Source: CAVXXB01 sp963765585 (lineage in GTDB: Bacteria > Calditrichota > Calditrichia > JAJRVZ01). From it: 64,000 nt of DNA. Made by a program: the position numbers and the translations under genes. The stretch's first letter is position 1. Every line of letters starts with the position of its first letter. The stretch spans positions 124,001 to 188,000 of the forward strand of contig CAVXXB010000002.1 in NCBI GenBank assembly GCA_963765585.1, written 5' to 3'. Positions 41,711 to 51,725 of the stretch are shown one piece after another. The notes under the pieces were generated by a model that worked only from the letters and a program-made list of their open reading frames with translations, was not told the DNA's origin and ran no database searches.

Positions 41711-42868
41711 ATGAAAACAATCGCCTTTATACCAGCCCGTTGTGGAAGCAAATCGATATTCTTGAAAAATGTACAGGACTTTTGCGGAAAGCCATTAATT
41801 TATTGGAATCTTGCCGCCTTAAATCAAACAAAAGAAATTGATATTATCTATGTGGCAACAGATTGCCAAGAAATTAAAGAGATAATAACCAACTTTAAAA
41901 TGAACAAGGTAAAAGTGTATGATAGGGATCCGGAAAATGCACAAGATTCCTCTTCAACCGAACAGGTTATGATAGAATTTATTGAGAAACAAGAATTAGA
42001 TGATCAGGATATCTTTCTATTAGTCCAGGCAACCTCTCCCCTAACAGAATCATCTGATTTTTCAAACGCTCTAAAGTTATTTGAAGATGAAAAAATTGAT
42101 TCTATATTGACTTGTGCCAGATTAAAGAAATTCTTTTGGAAAGATAATGGTATAGCCATTAATTATAATTATAAAAATCGTCCAAGAAGACAGGATTTTG
42201 ACGGCACATTATGGGAAACAGGCGCTTTTTATATCAATACTGTGGCAAATATTCGTAAACATAAAAATCGTATTTCCGGGAAAATCGCAATTTATGAAAT
42301 GGCGGAATACAAAGGTGTGGACCTTGACGAGCCCGACGATTGGATTTGGGCTGAAAATCTGATGAGAAAATATTCATTAAGTAAAACCAAACCAAAAAAT
42401 AAAATAAAACTTTTCGCTACAGATGTTGATGGAGTGCTAACTGACGCTGGGATGTATTATTCGGAATCCGGAGATGAGTTAAAAAAATTTAACACCAGGG
42501 ACGGAAAAGGAATTGAATTATTACGCAACGCAGGAATTTATATCGCAATTCTGACCTCAGAAAACACCAATATTGTAACAAAAAGAGGTGAGAAATTAAA
42601 ATGTGATTATATATTTCAGGGACTTTCGAACAAACTGGATGTCCTCACAAAATTATGCAGAGATTTAAATATATCTCTTGATGAAGTAGCATATATTGGT
42701 GATGATTTAAATGATATAGATATTTTAAAAGCAGTCGGATATTCAGCAACCCCTGCAGACGGCATGAGGGCAAACCAGGGCGTTGTAGATTATATTTGTA
42801 AACTTCGCGGCGGTGAAGGTTGTGTACGAGAATTTATTGACAACATTATAATACCTGATTTAATATAA
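41711..42868 (+). CDS. neuA: bifunctional CMP-nonulosonate synthetase / KdsC-like phosphatase
   Basis: Residues 1-about 225 are a cytidylyltransferase: 'IAFIPARCGSKSIFLKN' is the CTP loop, 'LVQATSPL' and 'ETGAFYI' follow. Residues about 235-385 are a HAD-IIIA phosphatase: 'LFATDVDGVLTDAGMYYSESG', 'TRDGKGIELL', 'AILTSENT', and 'VAYIGDDLNDIDIL'. The fusion parallels vertebrate CMAS and some Bacteroides CMP-Kdn enzymes, whose phosphatase removes the 9-phosphate made by a phosphate-using NeuB. This suggests that the NeuB here may use a 6-phosphorylated hexosamine. Frame is intact, unlike its neighbours. Confidence 0.88.
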   Translation: MKTIAFIPARCGSKSIFLKNVQDFCGKPLIYWNLAALNQTKEIDIIYVATDCQEIKEIITNFKMNKVKVYDRDPENAQDSSSTEQVMIEFIEKQELDDQDIFLLVQATSPLTESSDFSNALKLFEDEKIDSILTCARLKKFFWKDNGIAINYNYKNRPRRQDFDGTLWETGAFYINTVANIRKHKNRISGKIAIYEMAEYKGVDLDEPDDWIWAENLMRKYSLSKTKPKNKIKLFATDVDGVLTDAGMYYSESGDELKKFNTRDGKGIELLRNAGIYIAILTSENTNIVTKRGEKLKCDYIFQGLSNKLDVLTKLCRDLNISLDEVAYIGDDLNDIDILKAVGYSATPADGMRANQGVVDYICKLRGGEGCVREFIDNIIIPDLI

Positions 42869-42913
42869 TTCACATTTATCCCTTGTATAAGCAATCTGAA
42901 AATCAATTATCAA

Positions 42914-44348
42914 ATGTCTAAAAAAGTAGTAGTTAATTCAATTTATTATACACTCGGGAAAATGCTACCCATGGGGGTAGCATTCATAATGGTACCGATC
43001 TATACCACATATCTATTACCTGCCGATTACGGTATTGTCAATTCGATGAAAGTATTGATTAGTATTTTTTCTGTTATCTTTACATTGTCAATTGATGCCG
43101 CCCTCTTTAGATTGTATTACGATTATAAAGATGATGCAAGAAGGAATATTTTTTTTGGGACCGCATTTCTCTTGATTTTGATTTTCACTACAGTGGGTGC
43201 AATACTATTATTTCTTTTTGGTGATACGGTTGAAAAAATTTATCAGGAAATTCCCTTCTCCCCATTTTACATTATAACTTTATTAGCTGATGTATGTTGG
43301 TGTCTATGCAATTGTACCAAGAATTATCCTGGTTATTATTGAAAAAGGAAAAACCTATTTTTTCATTGGCCTGCTGCAGCTTTTCATAGCCTTAATATTA
43401 AATGTTATATACATAATCGTGCTTGAAGAAAAGGCGATCGGTGTATTAAAGTCCATATTTCTTACAAATCTGATCATGCTTCCCATTTATTTATATATAC
43501 AATTCAAATATTCCAAATTGACAATTGATCTTCAAATTATTAAAAATATCTTAAAATTTTCACTACCCCTGCTGCCAGCAGCACTGAGCGGGTGGATCAT
43601 GAATGAATCCAACAGAATATTTATTGACCAGTATTTTACCCAGAGCGAAGTCGGAATTTTTTCGCTTGGATATAGAATTACCTTTGTCTTTATTGTCTTT
43701 GTTACTTCTATCAGATTGGCATATAATCCGTTATATTTTCGTTTGGCAAACTCAGAGGATCAGGCGGAAGCACATCGTAGGATATTTATTTACAATAACT
43801 ATTTTTTTATAATCTCTATCCTGGGCTCTTTCCTGCTTAGTTTTTTTTCCAGGGAATTGATTGGTCTATTTCTGAATAAAAATTACTTTAACGCCTGGAT
43901 TATACTGGCCATGTTGACTTATGCCAACCTGTTTCTCGAATCCAGTTCAATATTCAGAATGGCACTCTATCAAAAAAAGGTTACAGTTTTGATTACTATC
44001 ATTGTTATTGTAATCGCAACTATTAATTTATTATTGAATTGGTTATTAATCTCAAAATGGAGTATTGTGGGAGCAGGCACGGCCACAATAATTTGTTCGA
44101 TGCTTTTGTTTTTTTCATTTTATCTGGCATCAAAAAAAAGAGGATATTATATACAAGTTAAATGGCTGCTTCTGGGAGTATTATTATTAATGAGTATTAT
44201 TACAAATTTCATTTTTTGGATGATACCCGTTTCCTTGCTGACTTCACTCCTATTTAAAATTATTTTTATAAGTGTTGTATTATCATTTGTTTATGTTAAA
44301 TATCAATCGGAAATCAAGAATTATGTTATTGAATTGTTAAAAAAATAA
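42914..44348 (+). CDS. Wzx-type polysaccharide flippase (MOP superfamily), one frameshift
   Basis: Twelve to fourteen membrane helices across two frames (42914-43342 and 43290-44348). Removing one base near 43290 joins 'FYIITLLA' to 'MYVGVYAIVPRIILVIIEKGKTYFF', giving about 477 residues, the normal size of Wzx/RfbX flippases. The N-terminus 'VNSIYYTLGKMLPMGVAFIMVPIYTTYL' is typical of the family. It moves lipid-linked repeat units across the inner membrane, so the locus most likely follows a Wzx/Wzy-type scheme; I did not find a Wzy polymerase. Confidence 0.85.
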
Positions 44349-44576
44349 GCACATATATTTCATGGGTGGAGATAATCGGGATCTATATAGGATAAATTTT
44401 AACGGAACAAATTTAATCAAATAATAAATAGTGCATTTAATTTTTATTATAGGCATTTATTTGGGTGATGAATGATATATTGCAGCCAATAAAGTAATGC
44501 AATCGTTATGTTTAAGCCTACTAATTAATATAGTCGAGACCTGTTATGTTTAGACTGGTACAATGCAGGAGGTAAA
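44349..44576. other. AT-rich spacer before the TylF gene
   Basis: No gene or clear hairpin. The only functional-looking element is GCAGGAGG just before ATG 44577 (ribosome binding site of the methyltransferase gene). A promoter is likely here, since the flippase gene ends 228 bases upstream, but I cannot define it. Confidence 0.4.
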
Positions 44577-45243
44577 ATGAGTGAAAAGTTCTTTGGTTTT
44601 GATTTAGAAAAACAATGGCATTATGAGAATGGTTTTTATCTCACAAGCCACCCTAAAAGGCTGTCCAAAATGCTTGCTCATTACGAACTGTACAAATCTA
44701 TAATAGACCTGCCTGGTCATGTTGTAGAGTGTGGAGTTTATAAGGGAACTTCACTTATCAGATTTTGTACTTTTAGAGAAATTCTTGAGAGCCCACACTC
44801 AAGGAAAATTATTGGATTCGATGCATTTGGAGAATTTCCAAAACAAAATGAACAGGATGATGCCAAATTCATACAGGAATTTGAGAATGCGGGTGGAAAA
44901 GGTATTTCGATTAATGAACTAAAGAATGTTCTTAAACACAAATCAATACAAAACTATGAATTAATTAAAGGCGATGTAATAGAAACTATTCCAAAATATA
45001 TTTCGAAACATCCGGAATTGAAAATAGTCTTTGCTGCATATCGATGTGGATGTATACAGACCTTCATTATCCATATTAGAAAACTTATATACGAGGGTTG
45101 TAAAAGGGGGTCTTATTGTTTTAGATGACTATAGTACTATAGCAGGTGAGACAAGAGCAGTAGATGAATTTTTTAATGGTAAAGATGTAACTATTAAAAA
45201 ACTGTCGATTTCACATATCCCGGCATATATTCGAATAACATGA
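44577..45243 (+). CDS. TylF/MycF-family O-methyltransferase, one frameshift
   Basis: Two frames join by removing one T from the T-run near 45031. The result is 221 residues: 'LPGHVVECGVYKGTSLIRF' is motif I for SAM, 'KIIGFDAFGEFP' the following acidic strand, 'LLHIDVDVYRPSL' carries the metal-binding Asp pair, and 'VVKGGLIVLDDYST' completes the TylF pattern. TylF proteins are metal-dependent sugar O-methyltransferases. Start ATG 44577 follows AGGAGG. Being the last gene of the glycan locus, it could methylate a hydroxyl of the sugar or of a glyceryl substituent. Confidence 0.82.
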
Positions 45244-45346
45244 GAGCATGACAATAATTTCAACCTGACATTTTTCGCCGCTACACTTTGAAAAATGCAG
45301 GTTAAATTTATCTTATGGAAAAAACCTACCTACAAGAAGTAGAGAC

Positions 45347-46276
45347 TTACGGATTTCGCGCTTCATAATATTCAACCGCTTCATCCAGCATTTCCTTAGT
45401 CATCCCCGGCATAGCCGTATTGGAATGAGTATAGAAACCAAACTGGCCGGTAAAAAAGGACACTCTGATGAACATTTTTAGGATCATATATAATTGGGAT
45501 ACAACAAAAAACTTAAATATTGTTAATGGCCCGGTGAGCTCATAGAAATTATTAATATACAAGTAAATTACTAATGCCGCTAATGCAGTGAATAGATACA
45601 GTCCATACAAGCCAATTGTTTTCCTCATACTCATCATCACAAACATCATGGTATCTTTGAGAGTTTTAAATATCCGGTAATAATCATTAGACACAATTAG
45701 AATTTTTACATAATCGAAGAACATATTGATCATGGCAAGCATACATACGATGAGGAACAACTTTACAAAGAACAAAATAAATGGCCAGAATTCAGTGACG
45801 GCATTTTTTGTAAATATGCCAAACAACAAAGTAATTATGACATAGAAAATAATTAACGACAAAAGAAGAACCAGTGATATCCCTAGTAATTTAAAAAATC
45901 GTTTAAAATATATGGTACAACCACTTAGAAATTCTTTTAGACTAAACTCAATATTCTCCTTCAGCAAATGCAGGATTCCACCGGCAAAGAAGGTATTCAG
46001 GACCAGATAAACCAGTCCAAAACCAAAAACGGCACTGGCCAGACTTAAACCATTACCAAATTCACTATAGATTGTAGAAAATGTCGTCATATCGAGCCCC
46101 TCAAGCAATCGCAGAGCCGCGGTTGTGTTATCTAATGCCTTGCTCATTACAGTTGACAGGGGTATCATTATGAGATAGGCAATAACCAGGTTTATCCCAT
46201 ACAGGAAGAACACCACTTTCTTATAATTCCAGGCCATCCGAATCCCGGATATGTATGCCTGCCAGATTGAAATCAT
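45347..46276 (-). CDS. polytopic membrane protein of unknown function, 309 aa
   Basis: About six membrane helices: near residues 18-40, 75-100, 125-150, 160-190, 225-245 and a last near 255-280. A cytoplasmic, acidic C-terminal tail ends in DEAVEYYEARNP. Segments such as 'AGGILHLLKEN' resemble general 'DUF4013-like' inner-membrane proteins but I cannot assign a family. It lies on the opposite strand from the glycan locus and probably marks its end. No neighbours give a role. Confidence 0.65.
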   Translation of the reverse strand: MISIWQAYISGIRMAWNYKKVVFFLYGINLVIAYLIMIPLSTVMSKALDNTTAALRLLEGLDMTTFSTIYSEFGNGLSLASAVFGFGLVYLVLNTFFAGGILHLLKENIEFSLKEFLSGCTIYFKRFFKLLGISLVLLLSLIIFYVIITLLFGIFTKNAVTEFWPFILFFVKLFLIVCMLAMINMFFDYVKILIVSNDYYRIFKTLKDTMMFVMMSMRKTIGLYGLYLFTALAALVIYLYINNFYELTGPLTIFKFFVVSQLYMILKMFIRVSFFTGQFGFYTHSNTAMPGMTKEMLDEAVEYYEARNP

Positions 46277-46673
46277 ATTGTTAGTCCTTTTTATTTAGCC
46301 ACGGAGTACACAGAGCATTGACTGGTACTTGCTACTCGGCTCTCGTAAATCTCTGACTGTACAGATTCGATAATGTAATATTTTTTATTACGAAGTACAC
46401 AATGTCATCTCGCACAGACCCTCCCGTGGTGTTAGCACCGTGGAGACAATTCGAGAATGAGTGCCCGCACAGCGGGAAGATCCCTCAAGGGATGACAAAT
46501 TATGCCCAGAACAATTTTCAATGTCCAATAATAATTAAGTACTTTTATATTTAAGTTTTTGAATTTGGAAATTCATTTGACATTCGGACTTGGAGATTGG
46601 ACATTTCTATTTATATCCTGTATTTAATGAATCTTCGTGACCTCGGGTCTTCGTGGTCTTCGTGGTTAATATT
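46277..46673. repeat. spacer with REP-like GTCAT/ATGAC element and 'cttcgtgg' phrases
   Basis: No gene. An element from 46403 (TGTCAT) to 46497 (ATGACA) contains hairpins CTCCCGTGG..CACCGTGGAG and CCCGC..GCGGG, then GATCCCTCAAGGGATGACA. It has the same ends as 14773-14843. At 46617-46672 a degenerate phrase TCTTCGTGGTCTTCGTGGTT precedes the M1 peptidase stop. CTACTCGGCTCTCG near 46332 echoes the phrase spacer at 29410. Confidence 0.6.
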
Positions 46674-48677
46674 TTAACTAAAAATTGACATCGTATGAAT
46701 AATATTCTGAAACCAGAATAACCAGCGTAATGTATATTTTAACTTTGGCGCAGAAAATTTACTCACTGTTTTCCCATTATTTAAAAAATTGATGTCCAGC
46801 CAATTTTTCCTGTCCGGATCGACCTCAGCCGAAATGATACGGGAACTCGTTTCATATTCCAATATCTTATAACGATCAATGCCATCCCAGTTTTCCAGAA
46901 CCTGGCTGCCATCACCAAACTTCACAAGAATTTCTACAGGAAAATGTACTTCCCCCTCCCTTGAGACATATACCTTACCAGTATATATGATATCAGAAGA
47001 GTCATCCTGGGCAGTGGTATCGTCTGGTTCGGGCATTGTGACTGACGAATCGGTAATCACAAGCGGTTCACCAAACACCCCTTTTGCAGAACGGTTAATA
47101 ATCTTATTGGTGATTCTCTCTACTTTATAATCAAGTGCTTCTGTACCATATAATACCTGATCAAAAAACCAGTTATAATCTTCACCGGTGACATCATTAA
47201 ACGTATTGACAAAATCACGCGTGGTTGGATGTTTAAATTTAAACCGTTTAAAATATTCACGGGTAAACTCTTTCATCTTTTCCTGCCCCAAATGATTTTC
47301 AAGAGTTAACATCATCAGGGCCGGTTTGTTATATGAGAACGTGCCATACCCCCCCCGTCTGTACTCCCAGGAATTTTTTACGATAACATCCTGTTTTGCC
47401 CGGTTTTTAAAAAAGATCCATTTGGACTCTGAATCCATAATATTTAATCCAAACAGACTGATCATGGATCCGCCGTCCTTGCCATAATATTTATCCATCA
47501 TTTTTACTTCAACATAAGTGGTAAAGCCTTCATCCAGCCAGGCTTCTTCAAATTCATTGCTCGCCAGTAATCCATAAAAATAGTTATGTCCAAATTCATG
47601 TACCGTAACTTCCTCAGGCAATTTGATCCCTTTAGGAATCATCCATAACATACCGGCTGTTATAAAAGTTGGATATTCCATACCGGCAGCCCCGGTTCCC
47701 TTATACTGGGGATCGACAATGGTCAAAGTGGAGTATGGATAATGACCAAACCATTCATCCAGATATTCAAGCGCAACTTTTGCTGCATTTAAATGCCGGT
47801 GCGCTGCATAGTCACGCATAGGCTGCACCATATATTTTATTTTTACATGTTTCCACTCATCCTCGATAACGATAAAATCTATGTCCGCTGTCCAGGCAAA
47901 ATCATGGACATCTTCACAATAATAATTTACTGTTTTGCTTCCATCATCATTTATATTTTCGGCAATTTTTGAACCGGTAGCGCCAACAATGTACTCCTGT
48001 GGCAGAGTGATCTTTACATCATAGACTCCAAAATCCGCATAGAACTCACTGTTCAAATGGAATTGATGACAGTTCCACTGCCCTTCCTTCGCATAACGAT
48101 CGCCAGCGGCTTCATATACTGCAATTTTGGGAAACCACTGACCAACCAGAAAAAAATCACCTGTATATCCGGTACGTGCAAATACTTTCGGCAATTGTGC
48201 TTCAAATTCGATAAAAATTTCTATGGTTTCCCCGGGTTTAACCGGTTCCTGAAGTATCACCTGCATCACCGTTTCATCCATGATATTTCCATCATCCGGC
48301 TGAATAAATCGCATAGAATCAACTTTACTTTCCTGCCCACGAACCGACATTTTTTTAATCTGTGTCCAGCCCCAGCCTCCGTCTCGCTCAATACTCATAC
48401 TGCGATGCCTGCCACCGGATTCTTTCATAAATGTGCTCTGCTCGTTCTTAAATGCATTTAAATACATATGAAACTGTAAATCTGGAATAAAATCATCTGA
48501 TTTATTTGTCCATGTGATGAGTTCTTTACCATACAACTTCTTTGAATCCGTATCCAGGCGCACTTCAATATCATAATTGGCCAAACGCGGACTGAGTGGC
48601 GGGTCAAACATTGCAGGTTGGGCATTCAGTAACAATGTGGAGAAAAAATATAAGACAAGGCCAACACAAAATTTCAT
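46674..48677 (-). CDS. M1 family aminopeptidase-like metallopeptidase, 667 aa
   Basis: A signal peptide (FCVGLVLYFFSTLLLNAQ) precedes an aminopeptidase-N-type beta domain ('LANYDIEVRLDTDSKKLYGKELITWTN'). 'GTGAAGMEYPTFITAG' is the GxMEN-like exopeptidase loop (here G-M-E-Y), and HEFGHNYFYG with a downstream 'EEAWLDEGFTTYVE' gives the zinc motif HExxH-x18-E near residues 358-381. A C-terminal hydrophobic patch (LRWLFWFQNIIHTMSIF) may be a membrane anchor. ATG 48677 follows GGAGGATGT. Probably an exported peptidase; substrate unknown. Confidence 0.9.
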   Translation of the reverse strand: MKFCVGLVLYFFSTLLLNAQPAMFDPPLSPRLANYDIEVRLDTDSKKLYGKELITWTNKSDDFIPDLQFHMYLNAFKNEQSTFMKESGGRHRSMSIERDGGWGWTQIKKMSVRGQESKVDSMRFIQPDDGNIMDETVMQVILQEPVKPGETIEIFIEFEAQLPKVFARTGYTGDFFLVGQWFPKIAVYEAAGDRYAKEGQWNCHQFHLNSEFYADFGVYDVKITLPQEYIVGATGSKIAENINDDGSKTVNYYCEDVHDFAWTADIDFIVIEDEWKHVKIKYMVQPMRDYAAHRHLNAAKVALEYLDEWFGHYPYSTLTIVDPQYKGTGAAGMEYPTFITAGMLWMIPKGIKLPEEVTVHEFGHNYFYGLLASNEFEEAWLDEGFTTYVEVKMMDKYYGKDGGSMISLFGLNIMDSESKWIFFKNRAKQDVIVKNSWEYRRGGYGTFSYNKPALMMLTLENHLGQEKMKEFTREYFKRFKFKHPTTRDFVNTFNDVTGEDYNWFFDQVLYGTEALDYKVERITNKIINRSAKGVFGEPLVITDSSVTMPEPDDTTAQDDSSDIIYTGKVYVSREGEVHFPVEILVKFGDGSQVLENWDGIDRYKILEYETSSRIISAEVDPDRKNWLDINFLNNGKTVSKFSAPKLKYTLRWLFWFQNIIHTMSIFS

Positions 48678-48841
48678 ACATCCTCCGATGGAATAACTTT
48701 ACTAGCCTGTAATACTTTTAATAAATATACAAACCCGATGCTTTGCATTCAATTTCACCATCATTTTAATGGGAATAATTTAGAGCCGACATGAATTAGA
48801 ACTAAAGAGATTGTGTCAAAAGTAATTTGAAAAGATGCAAT

Positions 48842-48888
48842 AAAAGAATGAGGCCCCGAATGGCGGAAAGATCCCAAGAGGGATGACA
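48842..48888. repeat. half copy of the REP-like element
   Basis: GGCGGAAAGATCCC...GAGGGATGACA matches the right half of the 46403-46497 element (GCGGGAAGATCCC...AAGGGATGACA). The left half is not recognisable. It lies in the short spacer between divergently placed genes. Confidence 0.55.
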
Positions 48889-48923
48889 GATTAATGCCAA
48901 ATCAATGATATAAAGGAAATTCA

Positions 48924-49418
48924 ATGAATAAATCACTTTTCAAAGATTATAGCGGTAATTCTACAATCTGGATATATGGATTTGACAAAGAACTTAGTGA
49001 TCGTGAAGTTACTATAGTAAGAGACTATTTTGATAATTTTGTTCAATCATGGAAATCTCACGGGGATGTAGTCACCGGAACCTATGAATTACTATTTGAC
49101 CGGTTTTTGATATTATGCGCAAAAACCTCAGGTGTTTCCGGTTGCTCGATTGATTCCAGTGTCAGTATCTTTAAGGAATTGAGAGATAAACATGTGCTCA
49201 ATGCCTTGGATCAGGATCTGATATTCTATCGGGAATCGCTGGAAATAAACAGCGTGAGACGTATTGGTTTTGAAGAATTGGTACGTGAGGGAAAGATCAC
49301 ATTAGATACACCGGTTTTTGATACCACCATTCAGAATCTGGAACAATTACAAGAAGGGAAATTTGAAATACCGCTCAGAGATAGCTGGCATATGGATCTG
49401 ATCCGGAAAGTTGCCTGA
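48924..49418 (+). CDS. conserved FCB-type hypothetical protein, 164 aa
   Basis: A soluble protein of a type widespread in Bacteroidota and relatives, where it is sometimes mislabelled 'ABC transporter ATPase' although no Walker motif exists. Recognisable segments: 'TIWIYGFDKELSDREVTIVRDYFDNFVQSWKSHG', 'RFLILCAKTSGVSGCSIDSSV' and the ending 'PLRDSWHMDLIRK'. The Cys in GCSID is a conserved point. No signal peptide. Monocistronic, AAAGGAAA-type ribosome site, ending in a terminator shared with dnaK. Function unknown. Confidence 0.75.
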   Translation: MNKSLFKDYSGNSTIWIYGFDKELSDREVTIVRDYFDNFVQSWKSHGDVVTGTYELLFDRFLILCAKTSGVSGCSIDSSVSIFKELRDKHVLNALDQDLIFYRESLEINSVRRIGFEELVREGKITLDTPVFDTTIQNLEQLQEGKFEIPLRDSWHMDLIRKVA

Positions 49419-49493
49419 GTATTGGTCCTGCTCCGGAAATAATTTCCGGAGTAAATTTTATTTATGATAATATTAGATTGTTGCAATGAACAT

Positions 49494-49528
49494 AAAAAGG
49501 GACTGTCCGTAGTGGATAGTCCCTTTTT
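49494..49528. terminator. bidirectional terminator between the 48.9-kb gene and dnaK
   Basis: AAAAAGGGACT, a 13-base loop region and AGTCCCTTTTTT form a stem with A-run on one side and T-run on the other, so it can end transcription in both directions between the two convergent genes. Confidence 0.88.
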
Positions 49529-49588
49529 TATTTGATAATGCGATTACTTATCCGGAGATTATCTCCGGATAAGAATCAGGAAGAAATA

Positions 49589-51529
49589 TTAGTTCTTTTT
49601 TTCATCTTCAACTACTTCAAAATCTGCATCTTGAACATCAGCTTTACCATTTCCGTCATTTGAAGCAGCCTCTTCTGATCCGGGTGCCTGTCCTGGTTCT
49701 GGACCCGCTTGTCCGGCACCGGGTTGTTCACCGGTTTCTGCGTACATCTTGGTTGCAGCTTCATTCCATTCTTTATTGAGTTGTTCGGTTGCAGATTTCA
49801 TCTCATCAATATTGGATCCCTTTATGGCTTCCTGCAGACGGCCAAGTGCGGTTTCAAGTTTTGACTTTGTCTCAGGATCGAGTTTATCGCCCATATCCTT
49901 CATCTGCTTCTCACTCTGATACAGCGTCGCATCAGCCTGATTCCTGACCTCTACTTCCTCTTTGCGTTTTGAATCCTCAGCAGAATGTGCCTGGGCTTCT
50001 TTACGCATTTTCTCGACTTCTTCCTCACTTAAGCCACTGGAAGCCTCAATTCGGATACTTTGTTCTTTATTGGTCGCTTTGTCCTTTGCATGCACATTTA
50101 AAATACCGTTGGCATCTACATCAAAACTGACTTCGATTTGCGGAATACCACGCGGTGCAGGTGGAATACCATCCAGAATAAATTTACCCAGGGTACGATT
50201 ATCCGCAGCCATAGGTCTTTCACCCTGCAGGACATGTATCTCAACCGAGGTCTGATTATCACCCGCTGTTGAAAATATTTCAGATTTCTTAGTTGGAATG
50301 GTTGTATTGGCTTCGATGAGTTTTGTTGCCACACTACCCAGGGTTTCAATACCCAGTGACAATGGAATTACATCCAACAACAGAACGTCTTTCACCTCAC
50401 CGGTCAGCACGGCACCCTGAATAGCGGCACCCATGGCGACAACTTCATCCGGATTAACACCTTTGTGGGGTTCTTTACCAAAGAAATCTTTTACCATAGT
50501 CTGGATGAGGGGAATTCTTGTCGAACCTCCTACTAAAATGACTTCATCAATTTCTGAGGCTTTTAATCCGGCGTCCTTCAATGCTGCAGTACATGGCCCA
50601 ATTGTTCTTTGTGCCAAATCGTCAATCAATTGTTCAAATTTAGAACGAGTTAGCGTATAATTAAGATGTTGTGGTCCTGCCTCGGTTGCTGTGACAAAAG
50701 GCAAATTAATTTCGGTTTGCGCAGAACTGGACAGTTCCATCTTCGCCTTTTCTGATGCTTCCTTTATTCGCTGCAATGCCATCGGATCCTTTTTAAGATC
50801 CACACCTTTTTCTTTTTTAAATTCTTCAACTACCCAGTCAATGATTTTTTGATCAAAATCATCGCCACCAAGATGGGTATCACCATTGGTAGATTTAACC
50901 TCTACCACACCATCACCGATGTCAAGAATAGAGATATCAAATGTACCGCCACCCAGATCATACACGGCAATACGTTCATCTTTTTTCTTATCGAGACCAT
51001 ATGCCAGTGCAGCGGCAGTTGGTTCGTTGATAATTCGTTTCACTTCAAGACCAGCAATCGTACCGGCATCCTTTGTTGCCTGCCGTTGCGCATCATTGAA
51101 ATATGCAGGAACAGTAATCACTGCTTCAGTCACCTTTTGACCGAGATAATCTTCTGCAGTCTGTCTCATCTTCTGTAATGTTATTGCAGATATTTCGGGA
51201 GGCGTATGCTCTTTATCACCAGCCACCACCACAACAACATCATTGCTACCGGATTTTACTTTATAAGGTACTTCTTTCATCTCCTGACCAACTTCTTTAT
51301 AAAAGCGGCCCATAAATCGTTTTATTGAAAAAATAGTATTTTCAGGATTTGTTACTGCCTGTCGTTTTGCAGGAGCACCAACCAGCCGCTCACCCTTCTT
51401 GGTAAATGCCACAACAGATGGTGTCGTCCGCTGTCCCTCAGAATTCGGGATGACAACCGGCTCGCCGCCTTCCATCACAGATACCACCGAATTTGTGGTT
51501 CCAAGATCTATTCCTATAATTTTACTCAT
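49589..51529 (-). CDS. dnaK: molecular chaperone DnaK (Hsp70), 646 aa
   Basis: Full-length Hsp70: '[19 protein letters not shown]' at the start, '[14 protein letters not shown]', '[14 protein letters not shown]', the linker '[17 protein letters not shown]' and a Gly/Pro/Gln-rich tail ending EVVEDEKKN. It binds and refolds hydrophobic segments with ATP. The ATG at 51529 follows AAAGGAGA. No dnaJ or grpE is adjacent. Frame intact. Confidence 0.98.
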   Translation of the reverse strand: MSKIIGIDLGTTNSVVSVMEGGEPVVIPNSEGQRTTPSVVAFTKKGERLVGAPAKRQAVTNPENTIFSIKRFMGRFYKEVGQEMKEVPYKVKSGSNDVVVVVAGDKEHTPPEISAITLQKMRQTAEDYLGQKVTEAVITVPAYFNDAQRQATKDAGTIAGLEVKRIINEPTAAALAYGLDKKKDERIAVYDLGGGTFDISILDIGDGVVEVKSTNGDTHLGGDDFDQKIIDWVVEEFKKEKGVDLKKDPMALQRIKEASEKAKMELSSSAQTEINLPFVTATEAGPQHLNYTLTRSKFEQLIDDLAQRTIGPCTAALKDAGLKASEIDEVILVGGSTRIPLIQTMVKDFFGKEPHKGVNPDEVVAMGAAIQGAVLTGEVKDVLLLDVIPLSLGIETLGSVATKLIEANTTIPTKKSEIFSTAGDNQTSVEIHVLQGERPMAADNRTLGKFILDGIPPAPRGIPQIEVSFDVDANGILNVHAKDKATNKEQSIRIEASSGLSEEEVEKMRKEAQAHSAEDSKRKEEVEVRNQADATLYQSEKQMKDMGDKLDPETKSKLETALGRLQEAIKGSNIDEMKSATEQLNKEWNEAATKMYAETGEQPGAGQAGPEPGQAPGSEEAASNDGNGKADVQDADFEVVEDEKKN

Positions 51530-51691
51530 AATTTTTTATCTCCTTTATCATCGTAATATATTTTATCCATATATATACAAAGTCCGTGCCAATTCAATAT
51601 ACTAGCCATAACTCACATATTATCAATATGTTATGAAATTCATACCAATAAAACGAATTCGGACAATATGGCAGATTTTGACAGATATGAC

Positions 51692-51720
51692 AAAAAAAAG
51701 ACCCGGTGTAAACCGGGCCT
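51692..51720 (-). terminator. Rho-independent terminator of the DegP/Q gene
   Basis: Read on the minus strand, AGGCCCGGTTTACACCGGGT is followed by eight T residues right after the stop codon of the protease gene, a classic GC stem with U-tract. Confidence 0.9.
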
Positions 51721-51725
51721 CATTT

